49,320 nt of DNA, from assembly GCA_902792115.1 (NCBI GenBank), contig CADAYJ010000002.1, forward strand, positions 1 through 49,320, written 5' to 3'. Under the pieces are notes generated by a model. That model did no database searches and was not told the DNA's origin. It worked only from the letters and a program-made list of their open reading frames with translations. Every line of letters begins with the position of its first letter. Positions within the stretch are counted from its first letter, which is position 1. Positions 30,987 through 39,213 of this stretch are shown here, piece after piece. Position numbers and translations under genes: made by a program. This stretch comes from an uncultured Ruminococcus sp. (GTDB lineage: Bacteria; Bacillota; Clostridia; Oscillospirales; Acutalibacteraceae).

Positions 30987-33900
30987 ATGTTTACAAAATA
31001 CAGCGTTAAAAAGCCGCTGACGGTCTTCGTCGCGGTCGTACTCGTTCTCGTTCTTGGCGTTGTTTCGTACATGAACATGACACCGAGTCTCTTTCCGAGC
31101 ATGGAATTTCCGTACGTCATAATCGTTACGACGTATATCGGCGCAAGCCCCGAGCAGGTGGAGACGACGGTCACAAAGCCGCTTGAGCAGGCGATGGCGG
31201 CGCTCGACAACGTGGAGCAGGTTACGTCAAGCTCGTCCGAGAATTACTCGATGGTCACGGTGCAGTTTGCTGACGACGCGAATATGGATTCCGTGACGGT
31301 CGATATAAACAGCAAGCTGACGCAGCTCAGCGGAAGTTGGGACGACGCCGTCGGCACGCCGTTCACGCTGAAGATCAACCCGAATATGCTGCCCGTTGCG
31401 ATCGTCGCGATAAGCAGGGATAATTCCGACATCTACGAGATCTCGGAGTTTACGTCGGAGACGCTCGAAAACAAGCTCGAGGGCATTGACGGCGTTGCGA
31501 GCGTCGCGATCGGCGGCGTTGTCGAGCGCACCCTAGAGGTGGAGCTTTCTGAGAAGAAGATTGACAAGGTGAACAAGCGCATACACGACGCCGTTGTCGC
31601 TCAGTTCAAAGAGGCGGAGGAAACTCTCGACAACGCTCAGGCGCAGGTCGAGGACGGCATCTCGCAGGCGAAGAGCGGCAAGGAGCAGATCGAAAAGGGC
31701 AAGGAGGAGCTTGACCGGCAGCACGACGAGATATCCGAAATGCTCACCGCTGCCGAGGTGGAGATCTCCTCAAAGGAGAAGGAGCTTCTTGAAACGAAGC
31801 TGACTCTCGTCGATACGATCAAGGAAATGACGGAGAAGAAGCAGCAGATAGAGCAGACTCTCCCGATGATGAAGCGGCTGCAGTCCGCGATGCACGAGGT
31901 GACGTCGCGCATTGACAAATTGCAGAGCGAATACGACGAGCTGAGTGCGCTCGACTCGTCATACAAGGAGCTGAAGGAAAAGAGCGACGGCTACGACGAG
32001 GCGCTCGCTGCGATCAACAGCGACAGCTCTCTCGAGGACGTGCAGAAGACCGAGGCGGCGTCTGCGATAACCTCAGATCCGGAGTATATCCGCGTAAAGG
32101 CGGAGCTTGCGGAGACCGAGGCGCGCATTGCTGCGAAGGGGCTTTTGCCGCTCACGCTCGAGGCGTCGAAGCTCGCGGCAGGAGAGGCGCTGGAGCTTGC
32201 GAACAATACGATCGCCACGCTTGACAAGGCGCTCTCGCAGCTCGGAACGTCCTTCGAGACGATAGACAGCGACGTTGAAGCGATGGAAAACGGTCTCGTC
32301 CAGATCGACGAGGGCATCGCTGCGCTCACCGAGACGATAGCGCAGCTCGACGAAGGCTCCCTCGCGATCAAGGACGCGAAGACGGAGCTTGGAACGCAGA
32401 AGTCACAGGCGGAGTACCAGATGAATTCCGCGTCTGCCGACCTGAAAATAACGGAGTCAAACGTGAACTCGACGATCGCACAGCTTGAGCAGACGAAGGC
32501 GACGCTCGACGATTCAGTAAAGCAGGTTCAGGACGCTAAGAAGGAGGCTCTCGAAAAGGCGGATATCAAGCAGACCGTCACGATGAGCATGATCTCACAG
32601 GTGCTTACGGCGCAGAATTTCTCAATGCCGGCGGGATACCTCACCGGCGGCGAGGAGAACGTCCTCGTCCGCGTGGGCGACAAATTTGCCGACAAGGACG
32701 AGCTTTCGGAGCTTCTGCTCTTCGATCTCGGCATCGACGGCGTTGATCCGATACTGCTCACAGACGTAGCCGACATCGTAATGACAGACAACAGCGACAG
32801 CATTTACGCGAAGCTGAACGGCGAGAACGGCGTAGTCGTATCGTTCACGATGCAGTCGGACGCTGCGACCGCCGAGGTCTCCGACAATATCTCGAAGGCA
32901 TTGAAGGATCTGACGAAGCAGTACCCCGATCTTCATTTCACAACGCTGATGGATCAGGGCGACTATATCCACCTGATCGTGGATTCCGTTATCAGCAACC
33001 TGCTGTGGGGCGCGCTCTTTGCGATCGCCGTCCTGCTGCTTTTCCTGCGCGATATCCGTCCGACGTTCATAATCGCCTGCTCGATACCGATCTCGGTAAT
33101 ATTCGCGGTCGTTCTGATGTACTTCTCCGGCGTGACGCTCAACCTCATCTCGCTTTCCGGCCTTGCGGTCGGCGTCGGAATGCTCGTTGACAACTCCGTC
33201 GTCGTAATCGAGAATATCTACCGTCTTCGCAACAACGGCGCGACGGCGATCCAGGCCGCTGTCTCAGGCGCGATACAGGTCACGGGCGCTATCTTCGCTT
33301 CAACAGCGACGACGGTCTGCGTCTTCCTGCCGATCGTCTTTACAACGGGCATTACGAAAACGCTCTTCCAGGATATGGCGCTGACGATCGGATATTCGCT
33401 GCTCGCGAGCCTTATCGTCGCGGTGACGGTCGTTCCGTCGATCGCGCAGGGCTTGTTCAAAAAGGAAAAGAAGAGCCGCTCCGGGAAGAACGGCGAATCA
33501 CGTTTCATAAAGGCGTACCGCCGCTTCTCGGCGTTCACGCTCGACCACAAGGCGCTCGTGCTGATCGTTTCCGTGGCGCTGCTGATCTCGACCGGCTACC
33601 TCGCGATCATTCGCGGCTTCTCGTTCATTCCCGATATGCAGGGAGTTCAGGTCTCCGTCAGCATGACGATGCCTAAGGAGGCGACGTTTGAGGACGCTGC
33701 AAAGGCGACTGACGAAATGACGAAGCGACTTCAAACGGTAGATGATATAAAGGATATAGGAGCGATCGTCGGCTCGAATGTCCTTTCAAGCGTTTCCGTC
33801 GGTGGTATGAGCGGCGGAGGAGACGACACTGCCGTTTCCGTCTACGTTATCTTAAAGGACGAAAAGGAGCTTTCAAAGCCGATCTCCGATATTTGCAGCG

Positions 33901-35105
33901 AGATCGAGGAAAAGTGCGAGGGGCTTGACGGAGAGGTAACTGTCGATGCGTCCGGCATGGGCGGCATGATGGATATGATGTTCGGCGCAGGTATCTCGAT
34001 CAACGTCTACTGCGACAACATGGACGACCTGCAAAAGTATTCGGCAAAGATCGCGGATACGGTCGGCTCCGTCGAGGGCGCCGAGAACGCCGACAGCGGC
34101 ATCGGCGAGACGACGCAGGAGCTTCGCGTCAGTGTGGACAAGGCTGAGGCGACGAAGCACGGACTCACCGTCGCGCAGGTGTTCATGGACGTTTCCGAAT
34201 TCATGAAGAGCCAGCAGACGGCGACGAACCTCGAAACGAAGGACGACTCCATCACTGTCGAGGTCATTGATAAGAAGAGCGAAAAGCTGACGGAGGACGA
34301 TCTCAGAAGACACGTGATCGAGACGACCGATTTCCAGGGCAACAAGGTCTCCGTTAAGCTGACCGATATCGCCGCAATAGACAAGGCAGACAGCCTGAAT
34401 ACGATCTCGCGACTCGACCAGAAGCGGTATCTGAACGTCACCGCCGACGTCACCGACGGCTACAACACGACGAACGTCGCGAACGCCGCAAAGGAGAAGA
34501 TAGACAAGCTGGATCTGCCGGACAACGTGACGTATGAGCTGACAGGCTCGTATGAGACGACGATGGACGCCGTAGTAGAGCTTGGAAAGATGCTCGCTCT
34601 CGCCGTGATCTTCATCTACATGATAATGGTCGCGCAGTTCCAGTCGCTGCTTTCGCCGTTCATCATCATGTTCACGATTCCGCTCGCTTTCACCGGCGGC
34701 TTCATAGCGCTGATCGTGACGGGGCTTGACATGAGCGTTATCGCGATCATCGGCTTTATCATGATGGCAGGCATAATAGTAAACAACGGAATCGTGCTCG
34801 TCGATTACGTCAACCAGCTGCGCGCCGAGGGGATGCCGAAGCGTGAGGCGCTGATAGAGGCAGGCGTGACGAGGCTCCGCCCGATCTTCATGACGGCGCT
34901 GACGACGATCCTCGGGCTTTCCGTCATGGCTTTCAACGGGCAGGCAAGCTCCGCGATGATGCGCCCGATAGCGCTCGTCTGCATCGGAGGTCTGCTCTAC
35001 GCGACGATCATGACGCTCTTCGTCGTTCCCGCAATATACGACATCTTCAACCGCCGCGATATCAGAGTCGTTGACGAAAAGGAGCTTGAGGTGCTGGATG
35101 ATTAA
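30987..35105 (+). CDS. RND family efflux permease with a long coiled-coil insertion
   Basis: 1372 residues, about 330 longer than AcrB-type transporters. The HAE1/AcrB plan is clear: TM1 near 12-31, the first porter domain (MTPSLFPSMEFP, TYIGASPEQVETTVTKPLE), twelve membrane segments in two groups and the conserved Asp region in TM4 (GLAVGVGMLVDNSVVVIENI). Residues about 195-527 form an insert of long heptad-rich helices inside the first porter domain, before MISQVLTAQNFSMPAGYL. The insert could project from the membrane and replace a separate adaptor protein in this single-membrane cell. No adaptor or outer-membrane channel gene is nearby. Substrate unknown. ATG with GGGAGGAG five bases upstream; first gene of an operon with a MATE pump. 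Confidence 0.93.
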   Translation: MFTKYSVKKPLTVFVAVVLVLVLGVVSYMNMTPSLFPSMEFPYVIIVTTYIGASPEQVETTVTKPLEQAMAALDNVEQVTSSSSENYSMVTVQFADDANMDSVTVDINSKLTQLSGSWDDAVGTPFTLKINPNMLPVAIVAISRDNSDIYEISEFTSETLENKLEGIDGVASVAIGGVVERTLEVELSEKKIDKVNKRIHDAVVAQFKEAEETLDNAQAQVEDGISQAKSGKEQIEKGKEELDRQHDEISEMLTAAEVEISSKEKELLETKLTLVDTIKEMTEKKQQIEQTLPMMKRLQSAMHEVTSRIDKLQSEYDELSALDSSYKELKEKSDGYDEALAAINSDSSLEDVQKTEAASAITSDPEYIRVKAELAETEARIAAKGLLPLTLEASKLAAGEALELANNTIATLDKALSQLGTSFETIDSDVEAMENGLVQIDEGIAALTETIAQLDEGSLAIKDAKTELGTQKSQAEYQMNSASADLKITESNVNSTIAQLEQTKATLDDSVKQVQDAKKEALEKADIKQTVTMSMISQVLTAQNFSMPAGYLTGGEENVLVRVGDKFADKDELSELLLFDLGIDGVDPILLTDVADIVMTDNSDSIYAKLNGENGVVVSFTMQSDAATAEVSDNISKALKDLTKQYPDLHFTTLMDQGDYIHLIVDSVISNLLWGALFAIAVLLLFLRDIRPTFIIACSIPISVIFAVVLMYFSGVTLNLISLSGLAVGVGMLVDNSVVVIENIYRLRNNGATAIQAAVSGAIQVTGAIFASTATTVCVFLPIVFTTGITKTLFQDMALTIGYSLLASLIVAVTVVPSIAQGLFKKEKKSRSGKNGESRFIKAYRRFSAFTLDHKALVLIVSVALLISTGYLAIIRGFSFIPDMQGVQVSVSMTMPKEATFEDAAKATDEMTKRLQTVDDIKDIGAIVGSNVLSSVSVGGMSGGGDDTAVSVYVILKDEKELSKPISDICSEIEEKCEGLDGEVTVDASGMGGMMDMMFGAGISINVYCDNMDDLQKYSAKIADTVGSVEGAENADSGIGETTQELRVSVDKAEATKHGLTVAQVFMDVSEFMKSQQTATNLETKDDSITVEVIDKKSEKLTEDDLRRHVIETTDFQGNKVSVKLTDIAAIDKADSLNTISRLDQKRYLNVTADVTDGYNTTNVANAAKEKIDKLDLPDNVTYELTGSYETTMDAVVELGKMLALAVIFIYMIMVAQFQSLLSPFIIMFTIPLAFTGGFIALIVTGLDMSVIAIIGFIMMAGIIVNNGIVLVDYVNQLRAEGMPKREALIEAGVTRLRPIFMTALTTILGLSVMAFNGQASSAMMRPIALVCIGGLLYATIMTLFVVPAIYDIFNRRDIRVVDEKELEVLDD

Positions 35106-35135
35106 CAGAGCCTCTGAACAACAGGAGTTTTCTAT

Positions 35136-36476
35136 ATGACCGATCTTACACGAGAAAAACCGACAAAGGCGCTGCTGAAATTCGCGCTTCCGATGGTTCT
35201 GAGCGTCGCATTCCAGCAGGTGTACAATATCGCCGATAAGGTCATAGCAGGGCGCTACGCCGGAGAGGAGGCTCTCGCGGCTGTCAGCGCATCGTACCCA
35301 ATGACGATGATAATCATGGCGTTTGCGCTCGGCTCCAACGTCGGCTGCTCCGTCGTTATCTCCAATATGTACGGCGCAAAGAAATACAAGGAGGTCAAAA
35401 GCACGATCAGTACGTCGCTGCTTATGGCTCTCGCTGCCGGCGCGGCTCTCTCGGCGCTCAGCCTTCTGCTGTGCGATCCCGTTCTCAGGCTGCTCAATAC
35501 GCCGGAGAATATTTTCGGAGATTCCGCGCAGTACCTGCGTATATACGTCTACGGCTTCGTTTTTCTGTATCTGTATAACGTCTGCACGGGTGCCTTCAAC
35601 GCGCTCGGAAACTCGCGGACGCCGCTTTATTTCCTGATCGGTTCGTCGCTTGCGAATATCGCGCTCGATTACCTGTTCGTCGCGGTAATGCATTGGGGCG
35701 TCGCCGGCGTTGCGTGGGCTACGTTTATCGCTCAGGGCGTATCGTCGGTGCTTTCGCTGATCGCGCTGATGCTCGAGCTTCGCAAGCTGAAAACGGAGGG
35801 GAGAGTGCCGCTCTGGTCGCCGTATTCGCTGCACAGAATACTCGTTCTTGCCGTGCCGAGCATTCTCCAGCAGAGCTTCGTCTCGGTCGGAGGATTGTTC
35901 ATTCAGGGGCTTGTCAACAGCTTCGGCTCGTCCGTTATCGCGGGCTACGGAGCGGCGATACAGCTCAATACATTCGCGATCACCGTTTTCACAACGTCCG
36001 CGAACGCTATCTCAAATTATACGGCGCAGAACATGGGCAGCGGCAAGTACGACAGAGTCCGCGAGGGCTTCCGCTCCGCGCTGAAGATAGGCGCTGTCAT
36101 TGCGCTGCCGTTCGTCACACTGTACACGCTCTGCGGCACGTTTATGATCTCGCTCTTTATGGACAGCCCGACGGAAGCAGCGCTCGCCACCGGAAGACTG
36201 TTCATGCTGATAACGGCGCCGTTTTACTTCATCGTAATGGTCAAGCTGACGTGCGACGGCATAATGCGCGGAGCCGCAGCCGTGAAATACTTCATGATCT
36301 CGACTTTTTCCGACCTTCTTCTGCGCGTCGTCCTCGCGTACCTTCTGACGCCGCATTTCGGCTCGACGGGGATCTGGATGTCGTGGCCGGTCGGCTGGGT
36401 GATCTCCGCCGCGCTTGCGTTCAGCTTCTACGTCAGAGGCCTCTGGAAGCCGGTAAAGGAGGAGGGCAGGCCGTAG
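35136..36476 (+). CDS. MATE family efflux transporter
   Basis: 446 residues, twelve predicted membrane helices in two related halves. It begins TREKPTKALLKFALPMVLS and has VYNIADKVIAGRYAGEEAL, the first-half signature of the DinF/NorM-type MATE family. These are Na+ or H+ antiporters exporting cationic drugs or metabolites. CAGGAG lies eight bases before the ATG. It starts 30 bases after the RND gene, so the two pumps are co-transcribed. Its last 49 bases overlap the convergent gene on the other strand. Confidence 0.93.
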   Translation: MTDLTREKPTKALLKFALPMVLSVAFQQVYNIADKVIAGRYAGEEALAAVSASYPMTMIIMAFALGSNVGCSVVISNMYGAKKYKEVKSTISTSLLMALAAGAALSALSLLLCDPVLRLLNTPENIFGDSAQYLRIYVYGFVFLYLYNVCTGAFNALGNSRTPLYFLIGSSLANIALDYLFVAVMHWGVAGVAWATFIAQGVSSVLSLIALMLELRKLKTEGRVPLWSPYSLHRILVLAVPSILQQSFVSVGGLFIQGLVNSFGSSVIAGYGAAIQLNTFAITVFTTSANAISNYTAQNMGSGKYDRVREGFRSALKIGAVIALPFVTLYTLCGTFMISLFMDSPTEAALATGRLFMLITAPFYFIVMVKLTCDGIMRGAAAVKYFMISTFSDLLLRVVLAYLLTPHFGSTGIWMSWPVGWVISAALAFSFYVRGLWKPVKEEGRP

Positions 36477-37018
36477 CCCCCCGATACGGGATCTCTGAAT
36501 ATCCCGATCTGCGGAGGAGCAAACGTGAAGAAGACCGTCGCCGCGCAGTACAGCGCAAAGACGAGCGATGCCGCCGCAAACCAGCGCCCGGGGCAGGGTG
36601 CGCTTGCAGCCGTCCTGAATGAAGCAAAATAAGCGAGTGCCGCCGCCGCGACTCCGCAAAGAATATCGAGAACAGCAATGTTCCTTCCGAGGATCCCCGT
36701 GTATGTATAAAACAGCACGGGGATCAGTGCTGTTATCACGCAAAGACCGCACACCTTCGCCACGGCGAGCCGCTTAAACGATACGCCGGAACAGAAGACC
36801 TCTACAAATCCCCACACAACGTACGGTATCGAGAATATCTTCATGTGCTCCCATACGCTTTCGTTTACGGAGCAAAAAATCGCCGCGTACAGCGCTTTTC
36901 CACTCAGCTCGTAAATAAAGTGCAGCGCCGCCGCCGCAAGTACGTTGAAAACAAATCCTGCCGCTTCAAAATGCAGCAGCTTCTTTCTTGCGTTCTTATT
37001 CGGGATCGTGTCGGACAT
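36428..37018 (-). CDS. DUF6512-like membrane protein
   Basis: 196 residues from the ATG at 37018, five bases after GAGGTG; the longer reading frame to 37216 overlaps the lexA promoter. About six membrane segments. HFIYELSGKALYA and VNESVWEHMKIFSIPY resemble the DUF6512 family, where VNESVWEH is conserved; this naming is from memory and uncertain. Function unknown. The 3' end overlaps the MATE gene by 49 bases tail to tail, with no terminator seen. Confidence 0.7.
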   Translation of the reverse strand: MSDTIPNKNARKKLLHFEAAGFVFNVLAAAALHFIYELSGKALYAAIFCSVNESVWEHMKIFSIPYVVWGFVEVFCSGVSFKRLAVAKVCGLCVITALIPVLFYTYTGILGRNIAVLDILCGVAAAALAYFASFRTAASAPCPGRWFAAASLVFALYCAATVFFTFAPPQIGIFRDPVSGGYGLPSSFTGFQRPLT

Positions 37019-37161
37019 AATAACACCTCGTTTTTTTATGTTTGAAATATGCAGCCGCAGTAAGATCAAAAAATATGATATATAATCGCGAAATCCGGCT
37101 GCACAATAGCTGAAACATGAATTTTTTGCCGAAAAAATGCTGTTCTGCGGCGTGAAAAAGA

Positions 37162-37200
37162 GAACTAATGTTTGAATTTTTGCGAAAGATGTGTTATAAT
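37162..37200 (+). promoter_or_regulatory. lexA promoter with LexA box
   Basis: TTGAAT (37172-37177), 17 bases, TATAAT (37195-37200). Overlapping the -35 is GAACTAATGTTT (37162-37173), which fits the Gram-positive LexA site pattern GAAC-N4-GTT(C/T) with the last base T. This indicates that LexA represses its own gene. Confidence 0.7.
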
Positions 37201-37229
37201 AAACTAAAATATACAAAGAGGTGAGCTTT

Positions 37230-37829
37230 ATGAAGGGTTTAACAAAGAGTCAGCAGAAGGTCTACGATTATCTTGTTGATCACAAGGACGAGGGCATCGC
37301 CCCGACAGTCCGCGAGATCTGCGACGCCACGGGCTTTAAGTCCACCTCCACCGTTCATAATCACTTGAACACGCTTGAGCGCCTCGGCTATATCTCGCGC
37401 CGCCCCGACTGCGCGAGGGCAATCTTCATAAATCAGCCCGACGGTACTCCCGGGAGCGTTGCCGTGCCGATAATCGGAACGGTCACAGCCGGGCTGCCGA
37501 TCCTCGCCTTTGAGGAGAATCTCGGCTACGTGACGGTGGACGAGAGCGTAAAGCGTGGGCGCGAGGTCTTCGCTCTCCGCGTCAAGGGGGACAGCATGAT
37601 AAACGCCGGGATCTACGACGGCGACGCGGTCGTCTTTGTGCGGCAGAACACCGCCGAAAACGGCGAGATCGTTGTGGCGCTTCTTGACGATGAGGCGACT
37701 GTCAAGCGCTTCTTCAAGGAGGACGATTACATCAGGCTTCAGCCGGAAAATCCGCTGTACGAGCCGATAATCTCGAAGGAGGTAAGGATCCTCGGGAAGG
37801 TCGTTACGCTCGTTCGCAACTATGAGTAA
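37230..37829 (+). CDS. lexA: LexA repressor
   Basis: 199 residues from the ATG at 37230, six bases after AGAGGTG (an in-frame GTG at 37221 lies within that site). The N-terminal winged helix (TKSQQKVYDYLVDHKDEGI, then PTVREICDATGFKSTSTVHNH) binds SOS operators. The C-terminal S24 peptidase carries the cleavage site Ala87-Gly88 (TVTAGLP), nucleophile Ser122 (KGDSMI) and Lys159 (ATVKRF). RecA-stimulated self-cleavage relieves repression of DNA repair genes after damage. It is followed by the CYTH gene after 12 bases. Confidence 0.97.
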   Translation: MKGLTKSQQKVYDYLVDHKDEGIAPTVREICDATGFKSTSTVHNHLNTLERLGYISRRPDCARAIFINQPDGTPGSVAVPIIGTVTAGLPILAFEENLGYVTVDESVKRGREVFALRVKGDSMINAGIYDGDAVVFVRQNTAENGEIVVALLDDEATVKRFFKEDDYIRLQPENPLYEPIISKEVRILGKVVTLVRNYE

Positions 37830-37841
37830 CGGAGGGAGAGC

Positions 37842-38378
37842 ATGAGCCGCGCCAGTAAGCCGACGATCGGCGGCAGACCGGTCGAGATAGAGAGAAAATA
37901 TCTGATAACGCCGCCCGACGGTGAGACGATGAAAAGGATCATGACGTGCGAGGGATACGACGTTTCGCGCATTGAGCAGATGTACATAACGGGCGAGCAC
38001 GGAGAGGGAGGCAGGATACGCCGCCGCGAATATAAGGACGTTTGCCGCTATTATTATACGCTCAAGCAGGAGATAAACGGCCTTTCACGCTTCGAGACGG
38101 AATACGAGATCTCAAAGGACGACTACGAGCGGCTGTCGAAGCTGATGCTTGAGGGTACGCGGCCTGTAAGAAAATACCGCCACTGCTTTGTTTACGAGCG
38201 GCAGCTCTTCGAGCTTGACGTCTACGATTTTGATGAGTCGTTCGCGACGCTGGAGATCGAGCTTGAAAGCGAGGATCAGCAGGTGACGCTGCCGGATTTC
38301 ATTGACGTTACGGCGGACGTCACGGGAGACAAGCGCTTCCGCAATTTTACGATCGCGCAGCTCGGATATGCTTTTTGA
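37842..38378 (+). CDS. CYTH domain protein
   Basis: 178 residues. VEIERKYLI is the ExExK signature of CYTH-like triphosphate tunnel enzymes, and further acidic and basic strand motifs follow (GGRIRRREY, YYYTLKQE, RKYRHCFVYE, FELDVYDFDE, ATLEIELES). These proteins act on triphosphates such as polyphosphate or nucleotides in the cytoplasm; the substrate cannot be read here. GGAGGGAG lies upstream of the ATG. Co-transcribed with lexA. Confidence 0.85.
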   Translation: MSRASKPTIGGRPVEIERKYLITPPDGETMKRIMTCEGYDVSRIEQMYITGEHGEGGRIRRREYKDVCRYYYTLKQEINGLSRFETEYEISKDDYERLSKLMLEGTRPVRKYRHCFVYERQLFELDVYDFDESFATLEIELESEDQQVTLPDFIDVTADVTGDKRFRNFTIAQLGYAF

Positions 38379-38433
38379 TCCGTCTGTGCTGCCACATTTA
38401 TATTATAATTTCTCGTTTATTATTACTTTGTTC

Positions 38434-38462
38434 ACCTTTTTTGAGCAGGTATCCATTATAAT
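38434..38462 (+). promoter_or_regulatory. Promoter of the two-component operon (atypical -35)
   Basis: ACCTTT (38434-38439), 17 bases, TATAAT (38457-38462), with TTGAG directly behind the first box, as at 30826-30854. Confidence 0.5.
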
Positions 38463-38505
38463 CTTATAGTAAGATAGTAATTTAAGTCTTTTGGAGGTAT
38501 AAAAC

Positions 38506-39195
38506 ATGAGTGCAGGAAAGATCCTTGTCGTTGACGACGACACCAATATTTGCGAATTGCTGAGATTGTACATAGAGAAGGAGGACTTCCAGGTTATCAT
38601 CGCCAACGACGGCAATGAGGCGCTCAGGCTCTTCGAGTCGGAGCACCCCGATTTTGTGATGCTAGATATTATGCTCCCCGGGCTTGACGGCTGGGGCGTT
38701 TGCCGTGAGATCAGAAAGACCTCGCAGTGCCCGATCATCATGCTTACGGCGAAGGGCGAGGTGTTCGACAAGGTCCTCGGTCTGGAGCTTGGCGCGGACG
38801 ACTACGTAACGAAGCCCTTTGAGGCGAAGGAGGTAGTAGCGCGCATCAGAGCCGTAATGCGCCGCACCGGCAAGGCGGAGGCTTCGCAGATCAAGGAGGT
38901 AAAGTGGGACAAGCTGTCCATCAACCTCACGAACTACGAGCTGAAGGTAGACGGCAAGCAGGTGGATACGCCGCCGAAGGAGATGGAGCTTATCTACCAT
39001 CTCGCGAGCAACCCGAACCGCGTCTTTACGAGAGATCAGCTTCTTGACGAGGTCTGGGGCTTTGACTATTACGGCGACTCAAGAACGGTAGACGTTCACA
39101 TCAAGCGCCTGAGAGAGAAGCTCGAGGGCGTCTCCGACAAGTGGGTGCTTAAAACTGTCTGGGGCGTCGGCTACAAGTTTGAGGTCAAGGAGTAA
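38506..39195 (+). CDS. OmpR/PhoB family response regulator
   Basis: 229 residues. The receiver domain (1-120) has the acidic pair in VVDDDTN, the phosphate-accepting Asp54 (VMLDIMLPG) and the conserved Lys in VTKPFEAKE. The winged-helix DNA-binding domain ends with the usual TVDVHIKRLREKLE and VWGVGYKFE. GGAGG lies eight bases before the ATG. The partner kinase begins 18 bases downstream. Target genes are unknown; see the shared promoter motif. Confidence 0.95.
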   Translation: MSAGKILVVDDDTNICELLRLYIEKEDFQVIIANDGNEALRLFESEHPDFVMLDIMLPGLDGWGVCREIRKTSQCPIIMLTAKGEVFDKVLGLELGADDYVTKPFEAKEVVARIRAVMRRTGKAEASQIKEVKWDKLSINLTNYELKVDGKQVDTPPKEMELIYHLASNPNRVFTRDQLLDEVWGFDYYGDSRTVDVHIKRLREKLEGVSDKWVLKTVWGVGYKFEVKE

Positions 39196-39213
39196 CGGGG
39201 CGAACCTTTCACT

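Noticed and set aside
33873-35834. 653-codon open frame on the minus strand opposite the RND and MATE genes
   Set aside because: It spans two real genes and their gap, is rich in Arg/His/Asp without domain signatures, and shows no promoter or ribosome site.
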